A stretch of DNA of 64,000 nucleotides from Providencia sp. R33. GTDB taxonomy: Bacteria; Pseudomonadota; Gammaproteobacteria; Enterobacterales; Enterobacteriaceae. How positions within the stretch are numbered: position 1 is the first letter of the stretch; every line of letters begins with the position of its first letter. This document shows, piece after piece, positions 17,642 to 26,523 of this stretch. The notes under the pieces are model-generated. The model was given only the letters and a program-made list of their open reading frames with translations, ran no database searches and was not told the origin of the DNA. Position numbers and translations under genes: made by a program. Where the stretch lies: assembly GCF_019343475.1 (NCBI RefSeq), contig NZ_CP072453.1:1488001-1552000 (forward strand). Direction: 5' to 3'.

Positions 17642-17686
17642 AAAAAAATCGCGTATCTCATGTTTAATGACATACGCGATTTTTTT
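17642..17686. terminator. Bidirectional rho-independent terminator
   Basis: A long inverted repeat (AAAAAAATCGCGTAT ... ATACGCGATTTTTT, 15-base loop) lies between the small RHH-like gene and yjbD, which converge here. A-run and T-run on either side make it work on both strands. It marks the right boundary of the pilus region. Confidence 0.88.
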
Positions 17687-17737
17687 ATAAACTATTACAC
17701 TAACAATTAAATAAACTACATTATTAATTCATTTAAG

Positions 17738-18001
17738 TTAGCGATAACCTCGTTTATGATTACTGGATGACCAACTGTATGTGGCATCACTCGGCACTAG
17801 TTTATCTTTTTTCTGTTGGGCTCTAATTTTTCGAGCTTCTTTATCAACTTCTTTAGAAATTTCCGCAATAATTTCTTTTTTAGCTTTCGCTTGCTCCGAG
17901 TTTGTTAATTCACGTTCTAATTTCTTACGTTCTTGTGCTAATCGTGTTCGTACTCGATTTTTTTGCGTTTCTGTCATTTCCTGGATAGTTAACATTTTCA
18001 T
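17738..18001 (-). CDS. yjbD: DUF3811 family protein YjbD
   Basis: This 87-residue, highly charged helical protein is rich in Lys, Arg, Glu and Ala. It shares with E. coli YjbD the N-terminal QEMTE block, the central helix and a characteristic C-terminal Ser-Trp-Ser segment ending in an Arg-rich tail (ATYSWSSSNHKRGYR here). Function is unknown in the family. It is a single-gene unit with its own upstream region. Confidence 0.75.
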   Translation of the reverse strand: MKMLTIQEMTETQKNRVRTRLAQERKKLERELTNSEQAKAKKEIIAEISKEVDKEARKIRAQQKKDKLVPSDATYSWSSSNHKRGYR

Positions 18002-18189
18002 TGTACAGCCCCTTACTCATGTTCAAATTCCAATTGGCAATATAACACTATTTCGAAAGCCATAATATGAAAAACTGTACTCATTATACCTTAATAGGCT
18101 TTTTTTTGATTCGGCAAGAGCTGTAAAAAATGTGGAATTAGGCGTATAGTATCGAGCATTGCTACTTGGATAAGCGTATTTTTATTATT

Positions 18190-19275
18190 ATGGAATTAGC
18201 CCCTTCCCCCCAAAACATTCGCCAGATACTTGCCTCTGACACTCCTATTATTGATGTTCGTGCCCCCATTGAGTTTCAACAAGGTGCAATACCCACCGCG
18301 ATAAATATTCCATTAATGAATGATGAAGAACGCGCTGCAGTTGGCACTTGTTATAAACAACATGGGTCACATAAAGCCGTAGAACTTGGTCATCAATTAG
18401 TCCGTGGTGAAATCAAAGCTGGCCGTATCGCCGCATGGCTAGCGGCTTGCCAACAATTTCCCAATGGCTTTATTTGTTGTGCTCGGGGAGGTATGCGTTC
18501 TCATATTGTACAAGCATGGCTTAAAGATAATGGCATTGATTACCCCCTCATAAACGGTGGTTATAAAGCACTTCGTCAAACAACCATTGATGCCATTAAT
18601 GAGTTATCAATACGGACGACTATTTTAATCGGTGGATGTACGGGAAATGGTAAAACAACGCTAGTTCATAACCAGCCTGATGGTATTGATTTAGAAGGTA
18701 TTGCTCACCACCGAGGGTCATCTTTTGGCCGTACATTGCAAGCACAATTTTCACAAGCTACTTTCGAAAACCACCTCGCTGTTGAAATGCTCAAAAAATC
18801 ATCTAACCATACACGATGGGTGCTTGAAGACGAAGGTAGAGCAATTGGTGCAAACAGTCTCCCTATTATATTACGGGAACAAATGGAAAAAGCGACCATT
18901 GCCGTTATTGATGACCCATTTGAGTTACGCCTTGAACGGCTCAAACATGAATATTTTGACCGAATGACCCACGACTTTATTGATGCATATGGTGAAGAAA
19001 TTGGATGGCAATATTACAGTGAATACCTCCACCACGGTTTGTTTGCAATCCGTAAACGTTTAGGTTCTCAACGCACCACTGAATTAACACATTTATTAGA
19101 TACAGCACTAAAACATCAGCAAATTACGGGTGAAACACAATCACATTTTTCTTGGCTATGCCCATTGTTGAATGAATATTATGACCCTATGTATCGTTAT
19201 CAATTAAGCCAAAAACAAGCGCGAATTATTTTTCAAGGCACTTATGGCGAAGTTGAGCAGTGGCTCAATCAATAA
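18190..19275 (+). CDS. mnmH: tRNA 2-selenouridine synthase (MnmH/SelU)
   Basis: The enzyme converts 2-thiouridine at tRNA wobble position 34 to 2-selenouridine using selenophosphate, through a geranylated intermediate. The N-terminal rhodanese domain (residues about 8-130) has DVRAPIEF and the active-site loop FICCARGGMRSHIV; the C-terminal P-loop domain starts with GGCTGNGKTTL and contains DLEGIAHHRGSSFG. It closes with the conserved EYYDPMYRYQL. The frame can be extended to a TTG at 18166, but ATG 18190 matches the E. coli YbbB N-terminus better (PIIDVRAPIEF follows a similar short lead). Length about 361 residues is normal. Confidence 0.93.
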   Translation: MELAPSPQNIRQILASDTPIIDVRAPIEFQQGAIPTAINIPLMNDEERAAVGTCYKQHGSHKAVELGHQLVRGEIKAGRIAAWLAACQQFPNGFICCARGGMRSHIVQAWLKDNGIDYPLINGGYKALRQTTIDAINELSIRTTILIGGCTGNGKTTLVHNQPDGIDLEGIAHHRGSSFGRTLQAQFSQATFENHLAVEMLKKSSNHTRWVLEDEGRAIGANSLPIILREQMEKATIAVIDDPFELRLERLKHEYFDRMTHDFIDAYGEEIGWQYYSEYLHHGLFAIRKRLGSQRTTELTHLLDTALKHQQITGETQSHFSWLCPLLNEYYDPMYRYQLSQKQARIIFQGTYGEVEQWLNQ

Positions 19276-19403
19276 TTACCGAAAAATCAGATTTGGCTTT
19301 AGGTTCATTCGACTGATAAGCCAACTAATCATTGAATTCTCAAATAGCTTAATGAATATCAAAACTTACGCAGTTGTGCCTTGCTTAACTTAGCTTGATT
19401 CCT

Positions 19404-19427
19404 CATTATATGTTTTTTTATATAACG
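19404..19427 (+). promoter_or_regulatory. ModE-box-like operator upstream of modA
   Basis: The 24-base stretch starting CATTATAT and ending TATATAACG aligns without gaps to the E. coli modA ModE operator as I remember it (CGTTATAT ... TACATAACG), keeping both half-sites and spacing. It ends 14 bases before the modA ATG. ModE with bound molybdate would repress the downstream transporter. The comparison is from memory. Confidence 0.65.
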
Positions 19428-19441
19428 ATAACGAGGTACTC

Positions 19442-20191
19442 ATGCGTCGTCTTTTACTCTCTTCATTATTTGTCTGTTTTACATTTCCCCAAGCTATGGC
19501 TGCTCAGCTTCATATGTACGCTGGAGCAGGTTTGCGCCCGCCGATTGAAAAAGTAATCGAAAAATTCGAAAAAGAAACAGGCAACACTGTCACTGTTGAG
19601 TATGGCGGTTCGGGGCAAATTTTGACGCGCTTTGAGTTAACTCAACAAGGGGATTTATTTTTCCCAGGCTCTGAAGATTATGTGGAAAAGCTACAAGCCA
19701 AATCACTGGCCACTGACGCTTACCCTATCGTTCGCCATATTCCTGTTGTTGCTGTGCGAAAAGACAAATCACAAGGAATAGCCACTATTGAAGATCTCGC
19801 CAAAAGCAATTTGCGTCTAGGTATGGGCGACCCGAAAGCTATCGCTCTAGGCCGCAGTGGTGAACTGTTACTCGATGCAAGCGGTTATGGCGATCAATTA
19901 CGCGATAAAGTGATAGTGCGCGCCGCAACAATTAAACACCTGTCCATGTATTTGCTCAATGGCGAAGTGGATGCAGCAATTATTGGCTGTGCCGATGCAA
20001 TGAAAAATCAGGACAAATTACTTGTATTACCTTCCCCAGAAGGTAGCCCTGAAGAAATTGCCACCATTGCAGTATTAAGCACCAGCGCTGCGCCAAAAGA
20101 GGCCAAATTATTGGCTGAGTATTTTGCTGCGCCTGAAGGTATCAAAGCCTTTACAGACTACGGTTTTTTACCTGTTACCACTAAAAAATAA
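19442..20191 (+). CDS. modA: Molybdate-type ABC transporter substrate-binding protein (ModA-like)
   Basis: This 249-residue periplasmic binding protein has a signal peptide (MRRLLLSSLFVCFTFPQAMA). The mature part begins with the ModA-like strand LHMYAGAGLRPPIEKVIEKF, then VEYGGSGQILTRFE and GDLFFPGSEDYVEKL, the oxyanion-binding loops of the ModA family. A ModE-box-like site directly upstream supports molybdate as the ligand, although tungstate or another oxyanion cannot be excluded from sequence. It is the first gene of a three-gene transport operon; the permease begins 7 bases later. Confidence 0.85.
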   Translation: MRRLLLSSLFVCFTFPQAMAAQLHMYAGAGLRPPIEKVIEKFEKETGNTVTVEYGGSGQILTRFELTQQGDLFFPGSEDYVEKLQAKSLATDAYPIVRHIPVVAVRKDKSQGIATIEDLAKSNLRLGMGDPKAIALGRSGELLLDASGYGDQLRDKVIVRAATIKHLSMYLLNGEVDAAIIGCADAMKNQDKLLVLPSPEGSPEEIATIAVLSTSAAPKEAKLLAEYFAAPEGIKAFTDYGFLPVTTKK

Positions 20192-20198
20192 TTCCCAT

Positions 20199-20987
20199 AT
20201 GTACCCCATCATGAAGTGGGCACTTGTGCCCCTATTGCTCTTATTACTCTTGATTGTCGGGTCATTGACGGCGTTGCTGTTTCAGCTCACGCCGTCACTG
20301 CTTTCACAATTAATTGCTGAGCCTGAGTTCCATTTCGCGATTTTAATGTCCCTTGCTACGTCCTTGACGTCATTATTTTTCGCATTCTTAATAGCTATTC
20401 CTGCAGCTTGGGTGATGACACGCAGCGAATTTTTCGGCAAACGTGCAGTGGATGCGCTGTTTGACTTGCCCCTCGTCACCCCACCGTTAGTCATTGGGAT
20501 AGGCTTATTGCTACTTTTAGGTAGCCAAGGGCCATTTTCCGTGATTTTCCCAGAACTCAGCCGTTGGTTATTTTCCCCTCTCGGTGTGATTATTGCGCAA
20601 ACCTATGTAGCAAGTGCAGTGCTTTATCGCTCTGCACAAGGGGCATTTGCCGCCATTGACCCTGCATTTGTCAGAACAGGGTTAAATTTGGGGTTATCTC
20701 CCGCGAAAACATTAATTTTGGTTGAGATCCCGCTTTGTTGGCAAGGTTTAATGAGCGGCGGTATATTAGCCTACTCACGGGCATTGGGGGAATTCGGAGC
20801 CACCTTAATGTTGGCTGGGGCAACTCGCTTTAAAACAGAAACTTTGCCCATGGCAATTTATTTGAATATTGCCAGCGGGGATTTTTCACTCGCACTTGGG
20901 TGTGCTCTGATTTTAATGGCATTAGCGGTTGTGCTGTTGCTTGCACTTCACCGTTTAAAAAGGCGGAAAACCCATGCTAAACCTTGA
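20199..20987 (+). CDS. modB: ABC transporter permease (ModB-like)
   Basis: This inner-membrane permease of about 262 residues has five to six hydrophobic segments and the EAA loop that contacts the ATPase (AFVRTGLNLGLSPAKTLILVEIPL, followed by G). SRALGEFGATLMLAG is the ModB/CysT-type signature. The frame is open further upstream, into modA, but ATG 20199 (or 20211) follows the modA stop and gives a normal N-terminus with a first membrane helix. It overlaps the broken ATPase gene by 14 bp. Confidence 0.87.
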   Translation: MYPIMKWALVPLLLLLLLIVGSLTALLFQLTPSLLSQLIAEPEFHFAILMSLATSLTSLFFAFLIAIPAAWVMTRSEFFGKRAVDALFDLPLVTPPLVIGIGLLLLLGSQGPFSVIFPELSRWLFSPLGVIIAQTYVASAVLYRSAQGAFAAIDPAFVRTGLNLGLSPAKTLILVEIPLCWQGLMSGGILAYSRALGEFGATLMLAGATRFKTETLPMAIYLNIASGDFSLALGCALILMALAVVLLLALHRLKRRKTHAKP

Positions 20988-21588
20988 GAATATTCACGCG
21001 GGAATTTTAAAAAAAGTGACACTGTCACTTTAAGAGGGCTATTGTACCGCGATTTGTGGCCCCTCTGGTAGTGGGAAAACCACGTTGCTCAATTGCATAG
21101 CAGGCTATCAACGTTATCAAGGCGATATTTATTACCAAGGTAACTTATTGAATAAATTGCCCATTTGGCAGCGCCCTTGCCGCTATCTTAACCAGCGTTT
21201 GTATTTATTTCCGTGGTTGAATGTAATGAACAATCTCCGTTTAGCCCAGTATGCAGCTAAAATCCCCAGAGATAAGCAACACATTATCGCTTTGTTAGAT
21301 AAAATGAATATTGCTCACTTGGCCAACCGTTACCCCTATGAAATCTCAGGCGGAGAACAACAACGAGTTGCTCTTGCCCGCGCGATGATTTCATCGCCAT
21401 CTTTGCTCTTATTGGATGAACCGTTTTCCAGCTTAGATTGGCAAACAAGGGAGCAACTTTGGTCGCAAGTGAATCAATTAAAACAAGATGGTGTCACTAT
21501 TTTATTAGTCACTCATGAACCTAAAGAAGCGGCTGCATTGGCGGAATACCACGTTGCCATAGAAAATGGCAATATACTCCAGTGTTAG
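20974..21588 (+). pseudogene. ABC transporter ATPase (ModC-like), interrupted by in-frame TAA
   Basis: An ATG at 20974, overlapping the permease, starts MLNLENIHAGILKKVTLSL, then TAA (21031-21033), and the same frame continues with EGYCTAICGPSGSGKTTLLN. All ATPase motifs follow: Walker A GPSGSGKTT, a Q-loop region (NQRLYLFPWLNV), signature SGGEQQRVALARA, Walker B LLLLDEPFSSLD and the H-loop VTHEP. One base change (for example CAA to TAA) would explain the stop. The largest open piece begins after Walker A and cannot be a functional ATPase by itself. Intact length would be about 204 residues, shorter than E. coli ModC because the C-terminal molybdate-binding domain is absent. Sequencing error is an alternative. 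Confidence 0.85.
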
Positions 21589-21589
21589 C

Positions 21590-21614
21590 AAAAAGAGGCT
21601 TAGGCCTCTTTTTT
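21590..21614. terminator. Terminator between mod genes and membrane protein gene
   Basis: The stem AAGAGGC / GCCTCTT with a four-base loop, flanked by A- and T-runs, lies two bases after the ATPase stop. It is symmetric enough to serve both convergent genes. Confidence 0.85.
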
Positions 21615-21625
21615 GTCTTTCTCGA

Positions 21626-22036
21626 TTAGATAAAAACCACACCAACTAAATACAGCATCCCCATCACAAAACACACGGACGAGCTCACATACCAAAATAA
21701 ATCACTGTTTCCTGCAAAACGCGCTTTTATCAATGGAAATAAAGCGGCTCGAAGTAAAAATACGGTCGCAATAGCGAACAAAATAGGCTGGTGAAACGGT
21801 AAAATTGGCTGCCCTAGCGCTGTTGTCAACGCATAAGCAGAGCATATAAGCAGGATAGTTCCGACAACAATGGCTGTAACATGCGGATACCAATGGCCTT
21901 TTTGCGCTTTTTCTACGATAGAGTTCCCTGCACCTAAAAAACGATACCCTTTTGCACCGAGAAACAAGCACGCAAAATGCAGTAATGCAGCGATAAATGT
22001 ACAGAACGAACCGAGATATAATGCGATGTTGCTCAT
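21626..22036 (-). CDS. Small integral membrane protein of unknown function
   Basis: This 136-residue protein has four predicted hydrophobic segments (around residues 5-22, 50-68, 80-100 and 115-134). The frame is open for 11 more codons upstream, but ATG 22036 is preceded by AAGGGC at normal spacing and gives an N-terminus that goes straight into the first membrane helix. I recognise no catalytic motif. It stands alone between aceE and the mod operon, both of which end towards or upstream of it. Confidence 0.72.
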   Translation of the reverse strand: MSNIALYLGSFCTFIAALLHFACLFLGAKGYRFLGAGNSIVEKAQKGHWYPHVTAIVVGTILLICSAYALTTALGQPILPFHQPILFAIATVFLLRAALFPLIKARFAGNSDLFWYVSSSVCFVMGMLYLVGVVFI

Positions 22037-22112
22037 GTTAAGCCCTTGTTTGTCTGAATATAGCAGCAACGGGGATAATACCCCGCTGCGCTATACACAT
22101 TCATTTATAAGG

Positions 22113-24788
22113 CTAGTTTATCGAATCAGGTGCAGGTTTATCCACATTTATCTCATAAAGTTGTAGCGCTCGGTTAACTTCTGAGCGAGCAATCAAACCT
22201 TCATCCGCTAATAATTTCAGTGCAGCCACCACAATAAAATGACGGTTGACCTCGAAGAATTCACGTAATGCCTCACGAGTGTCTGAACGCCCAAACCCGT
22301 CCGTACCTAATGAGATGAATTTTCTATCTGATACATAGGGTTTAATTTGGTCACCTACGATTTTCATGTAGTCCGTCGCAACCACCAATGGCCCTTTGTA
22401 TGGCTCAATCATTTGCTGCACATATGGTTTTTTAGGCTCATCTTCAGGATGCAACATATTCCAACGCTCTACCTTCATCGCTTCGCGCCGTAATTCATTT
22501 AAGCTGGTCGCACTCCAAATGTCGCTATTCACCCCAAAGTCATTTGCTAAAAGCTCTGCCGCCGCAAGGGTTTCACGCATAATCGAACCACTAGACATCA
22601 ACTGAACACGCGGGGAATTTTCAGGCACATTATCGTAGGATTTAAATAAATAAGCGCCTTTTAGAATGCCGTCTTCTACCCCTTCAGGCATGGCGGGTTG
22701 CGGGTAGCCCTCATTGAGTAGAGTGATGTAATAGTAAATGTCTTCATTATCAACGAACATGCGTTGCATGCCATTTTGAATAATTACAGCTAACTCATAG
22801 GCATAGGCTGGGTCATATGAAACGCAGCTTGGGATCACGGAAGATAAAACATGGCTGTGACCATCGTCATGCTGTAAGCCTTCACCCATTAAGGTGGTTC
22901 GCCCAGACGTTGCCCCCAGTAAAAAACCTTTGGTACGCGCATCTGCCGCAGCCCAAGCAAGGTCACCTACGCGCTGCAAACCAAACATAGAATAGAAAAT
23001 ATAGAAAGGAATGGTTGGCACATCATGGTTACTGTATGCCGTACCCGCAGCTATCCATGTAGAAATGGCCCCTGATTCGTTGATCCCCTCTTGCAGAATT
23101 TGCCCGTCTTTTGCCTCTTTATAGTAGCTTAATTGCCCTGCATCTTGTGGGGTATAAAGCTGGCCTAAATAGGAGTGAATGCCTATTTGACGGAATAGCC
23201 CTTCCATTCCAAAGGTTCTTGATTCATCAGGTACAATTGGCACCACCAGCTTGCCAACTTCGGCATCTTTAAGTAACACATTCAAAATGTTCACAAATGC
23301 CATCGTGGTGGACATATTTCGCTCCCCACTGCCTTTGAATAAATTGGCAAAACTGGCTAATGGCGGTATAGCCACAGGGCTTGTTTGGCCAAAACGTGCT
23401 GGAATATAGCCTCCCAGCACTTGGCGCGTGCTTTTAATATACAGGGCTTCTGCGCTATCAACTTCAGGTTTGAGATACGGAATTTCGTCTAATTGCTCAT
23501 CTACCACAGGCAAATTGAGTTTGTCACGAAAAGCGCGAACCGCGTCTTGGCTCATTTTTTTTAGTTGATGATTGATGTTTTGCCCTTCACCCGCTTCCCC
23601 CATTCCAAAACCTTTCACAGTTTTAGCTAAAATGACGGATGGCTTGCCTTTGGTATTTACCGCTTGGTGATAAGCAGCGTAGACTTTTTCAGGGTCGTGT
23701 CCCCCACGGTGTAAATTCCAAATGTCGTCATCACTCATATCCGCCACAAGTGCGAGCAGCTCAGGGTATTTACCAAAAAAATGCTCACGGACATATGCAC
23801 CACTTTGCGATTTGAAAGTTTGGTAATCACCATCTACACACTCCATCATTCGCTGCATCAATAAGCCAGAAGTGTCTTTTTCCAGTAATTTATCCCAAGC
23901 ACTTCCCCAAATAACCTTAATAACATTCCAACCAGCCGCTTTAAATACAGACTCAAGCTCTTGAATAATTTTACTATTACCACGGACTGGACCATCGAGT
24001 CGTTGTAAATTGCAGTTGACGACAAATACGAGATTGTCCAGTTTTTCTCGCCCACCTAAGGAGATTGCCGCGATTGATTCAGGCTGATCCATCTCCCCAT
24101 CACCAAGGAATGCCCAAACTTTACGGCCTTGATGTGGCTTGAGGTTACGATACTCAAGGTAACGCATATAACGCGCTTGATACGCAGCAGTTAATGGCCC
24201 GAGCCCCATCGACACTGTCGGGTACTGCCAAAAATCAGGCATTAAGCGTGGGTGAGGATAAGATGACAAGCCACGGCGGACAGATTCACGGCGAAAATTA
24301 TCGAGTTGCTCTTCGTCAATTCGCCCTTCTAAATAAGCTCGACCATAAATTCCCGGTGCTGAGTGCCCTTGGATATACACCATATCCCCAGCAAAATCAT
24401 CCGTTCTCCCCCTGAAAAAGTGTGTAAAACCAATATCGTATAACACTGCCGCGGATTGGTAGGTTGCAATATGCCCCCCCACATTAGAGTGTTTCCCCGC
24501 GCGGAGTACCATCGCCATCGCATTCCAACGAATATAGGCGTTTAATCGCCCTTCCGTTGCCAAATTACCCGGGTATTCAGGTTGGTTATGGACGGGAATA
24601 CTATTGATATACGGTGTGGTTACAATGCTTTGAAAATCACCGTATTTTCGTTGATCCGCTTGCGCCATTTTGTTAAGTAAAAAATGTGCGCGCTCACGGC
24701 CATCAACTTCGGTAACGCCTTCATAAGACTCAAGCCATTCCGCGGTTTCCTGAGGATCGACATCTTTTTCTATTGTTGTGTGGTTCAT
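22113..24788 (-). CDS. aceE: Pyruvate dehydrogenase E1, homodimeric type (AceE paralogue)
   Basis: This 891-residue thiamine-diphosphate enzyme would decarboxylate pyruvate and pass the acetyl group to a lipoyl E2. The TPP-binding motif GDGEMDQPES with NCNLQRLDGPV lies near residue 230; the catalytic-loop region AKTVKGFGMGEAGEGQNINHQ is intact, as are DESRTFGMEGLFRQIGI, SGRTTLMGEGLQHDDGHSH and the C-terminal LGTDGFGRSDTR. The start is ATG 24788, after GGAGA. No aceF or lpd gene is near, unlike the usual pdhR-aceE-aceF-lpd operon, so this is probably a second, dispersed copy that must borrow E2/E3. A divergent MarR gene and repeated TTGCAATTGCAA sites upstream suggest local control. Confidence 0.93.
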   Translation of the reverse strand: MNHTTIEKDVDPQETAEWLESYEGVTEVDGRERAHFLLNKMAQADQRKYGDFQSIVTTPYINSIPVHNQPEYPGNLATEGRLNAYIRWNAMAMVLRAGKHSNVGGHIATYQSAAVLYDIGFTHFFRGRTDDFAGDMVYIQGHSAPGIYGRAYLEGRIDEEQLDNFRRESVRRGLSSYPHPRLMPDFWQYPTVSMGLGPLTAAYQARYMRYLEYRNLKPHQGRKVWAFLGDGEMDQPESIAAISLGGREKLDNLVFVVNCNLQRLDGPVRGNSKIIQELESVFKAAGWNVIKVIWGSAWDKLLEKDTSGLLMQRMMECVDGDYQTFKSQSGAYVREHFFGKYPELLALVADMSDDDIWNLHRGGHDPEKVYAAYHQAVNTKGKPSVILAKTVKGFGMGEAGEGQNINHQLKKMSQDAVRAFRDKLNLPVVDEQLDEIPYLKPEVDSAEALYIKSTRQVLGGYIPARFGQTSPVAIPPLASFANLFKGSGERNMSTTMAFVNILNVLLKDAEVGKLVVPIVPDESRTFGMEGLFRQIGIHSYLGQLYTPQDAGQLSYYKEAKDGQILQEGINESGAISTWIAAGTAYSNHDVPTIPFYIFYSMFGLQRVGDLAWAAADARTKGFLLGATSGRTTLMGEGLQHDDGHSHVLSSVIPSCVSYDPAYAYELAVIIQNGMQRMFVDNEDIYYYITLLNEGYPQPAMPEGVEDGILKGAYLFKSYDNVPENSPRVQLMSSGSIMRETLAAAELLANDFGVNSDIWSATSLNELRREAMKVERWNMLHPEDEPKKPYVQQMIEPYKGPLVVATDYMKIVGDQIKPYVSDRKFISLGTDGFGRSDTREALREFFEVNRHFIVVAALKLLADEGLIARSEVNRALQLYEINVDKPAPDSIN

Positions 24789-24853
24789 ACTTTCTCCCAA
24801 ATCTACTTTCCCGTCAGGGCAGGTTTACGTCTCAAACCGGATCATTGACCTTG

Positions 24854-24955
24854 AATTGCAATTGCTATAGTTGCGATTACTATCATACCTAACGGTATAG
24901 TTGCATATGCAATAATGGTAAAAAAGACTTTATCCTTTTATAATTGCAATTGCAA
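24854..24955. promoter_or_regulatory. Repeated TTGCAATTGCAA-type operators between aceE and marR
   Basis: Within the divergent promoter region are AATTGCAATTGC (24854-24865), TTGCATATGCAA (24901-24912) and AATTGCAATTGCAA (24942-24955). They share the palindromic TTGCAATTGCAA theme found again upstream of the half-AceE gene near 26.5 kb. This placement fits binding by the MarR protein encoded next door. Confidence 0.65.
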
Positions 24956-24983
24956 CTAACTCCCTTTAATCAAGAAAGGCCAT

Positions 24984-25421
24984 ATGAAAACTAAACAAGC
25001 GGATTTGTGGTTTTCCTTTGTCCGCGCACATCGGATCATCATCAGAAAAATCGAAACTAAACTTTCCGAAGCAAAATTGCCTATTTATGCGTGGTATGAT
25101 GTTTTATGGGGCTTGGAAAGTGGCGAAAACGGAACGCGGCGAATGCATGAATTAGCGGATGTCGTGGTGATTGAACGCTATAACTTAACGCGTTTAATTG
25201 ACCGCTTAGAAAAGGAAGGACTCGTCATTCGCTCTCGTTCGGACGATGACAGAAGAGCATCTTTTGCCACAATTACGGAAAAAGGCAAACAGCTTCGCAA
25301 ACAGATGTGGGAAATCTACCGAGAAGTGGTTAAAACACATTTTCTCAGTCAATTTAGCGAAGCTGAAATCAATGATTTTGCCAATGCCCTTGATAAAGCC
25401 GCATTGAGTGCAAAAGACTAA
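24984..25421 (+). CDS. MarR family transcriptional regulator
   Basis: This 145-residue winged-helix regulator has a DNA-binding core RMHELADVVVIERYNLTRLIDRLEKEGLVIR and the wing RSDDDRRASFATITEKGKQL typical of MarR proteins. It is transcribed divergently from aceE with several TTGCAATTGCAA-type sites between them and again in front of the half-AceE gene that ends just downstream, so it probably controls itself, aceE and that gene. The effector is unknown. Confidence 0.87.
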   Translation: MKTKQADLWFSFVRAHRIIIRKIETKLSEAKLPIYAWYDVLWGLESGENGTRRMHELADVVVIERYNLTRLIDRLEKEGLVIRSRSDDDRRASFATITEKGKQLRKQMWEIYREVVKTHFLSQFSEAEINDFANALDKAALSAKD

Positions 25422-25430
25422 ATAAAGTGA

Positions 25431-25454
25431 GACGGTACCACCGACGATACCGTC
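25431..25454. other. Hairpin between convergent marR and half-aceE genes
   Basis: Arms GACGGTA and TACCGTC form a 7-bp stem with a 10-base loop in the short gap between two convergent stops. There is no T-run, so a terminator role is plausible only by position. Confidence 0.4.
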
Positions 25455-25459
25455 ACACC

Positions 25460-26503
25460 CTAGCGAGTTAGCCTTTCAATTGCGTCTTCATAAACAGCGA
25501 CAGAAAGCTGATTTTCCTCATAAAGTTGCTTCAATGCACACAAGGCTATCCAATTTACTGATGGGTAAATAATCCCGTTTTTATCAATAGAATCAGAACC
25601 TAATGCCATAAACCCTCGAGGTATAAATGGTTTTATTTGCTTAGCGATATGGTGTGAGTAATCCGTTACCGCAATGATGGGTACCTTGGTATTACCTAAA
25701 CAGAGGTTAAGGTGAGAAGACACAAACTGCTGTTTCGCATCAAACGCGAGTCGCGTATAACTTGGGCAACTCCACACTTCAGACTCAATACCCCATTGCT
25801 TTTTCAATAATTGGGCAGCTTGCTTAACCCTTTCGAGTGATTTTCCTGCCCCACACAATTGAATATCAATCTTTGGTGCACTACGTGATAACTGGTACAT
25901 GCCTTTAAACGCCGCTATCGCTGCTTCTTCAGGTAAAGGCTCATTTACTTGATTAACACTGTGTAATGCCATATAGACCAATAACTTATCGCCATTTAAA
26001 TACAAATGTGTCAATGCTTGTTGGGCGATAGCCGCGGCTTCTTGCGCATTCGCTATATCATAAGCTAGCCAATTTTCCATCGACGTAAGCTTTAATGGAA
26101 ACCACGGATAGACCCCTTTAGGTAAATAGCTTTCACTCGTATCAATACAATTGAGGAAAATCCCTTTATGGTTTGTTTCAGTCTCTAGTGCACTTAACTG
26201 CTCAATTAAAGGTGTATTCACAAAGTAAAACAGGGGTTTTTCATACGTTTCTTGGCTATTAAACCAAATTGGCCACGCCGTTTCTTGCTGACCAGCAGCA
26301 CCATTTTGATTAATAACCCAAATCGAAGCGTCCTTATGCTTAGTGTCGCCAATATGTTTAATCGCTTTATGAAGCAAACTTGTCGGAGAGCTTGGCAGGT
26401 TGGCGTTGTCATAAGCTACCTGATTAATTTGTTGTAAACACAAATTAGCTGCAGCTTGGGTTTGTGCCGTTGCTGCCGGCATTTTCATTGATTGGATAAA
26501 CAT
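25460..26503 (-). CDS. Degenerate AceE C-terminal-half homologue
   Basis: This 347-residue protein aligns by eye to the second half of AceE, the pyrimidine-binding and C-terminal transketolase domains. YDIANAQEAAAIAQQALTHL corresponds to the YDPAYAYELAVI block of AceE, IQLCGAGKSLERVKQAAQLL to the C-domain start, EVWSCPSYTRLAFD to DIWSATSLNELRRE, and PRGFMALGSDSIDKNG to ISLGTDGFGRSDT. The TPP-binding N-terminal half is absent and the SGRTT...GHSH loops are replaced, so it should not be an active E1. ATG 26503 has AAGGTGGAG at good spacing. It shares operator-like sites with the aceE/marR region, suggesting co-regulation. It could be a regulatory or assembly subunit, or a decaying duplicate still under an intact frame. 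Confidence 0.8.
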   Translation of the reverse strand: MFIQSMKMPAATAQTQAAANLCLQQINQVAYDNANLPSSPTSLLHKAIKHIGDTKHKDASIWVINQNGAAGQQETAWPIWFNSQETYEKPLFYFVNTPLIEQLSALETETNHKGIFLNCIDTSESYLPKGVYPWFPLKLTSMENWLAYDIANAQEAAAIAQQALTHLYLNGDKLLVYMALHSVNQVNEPLPEEAAIAAFKGMYQLSRSAPKIDIQLCGAGKSLERVKQAAQLLKKQWGIESEVWSCPSYTRLAFDAKQQFVSSHLNLCLGNTKVPIIAVTDYSHHIAKQIKPFIPRGFMALGSDSIDKNGIIYPSVNWIALCALKQLYEENQLSVAVYEDAIERLTR

Positions 26504-26523
26504 TAGCGCTCCACCTTACTTTA

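Noticed and set aside
25431..25454. Hairpin between marR and half-aceE considered as a rho-independent terminator
   Set aside because: There is no T-run on either strand; kept only as a low-confidence structural note.
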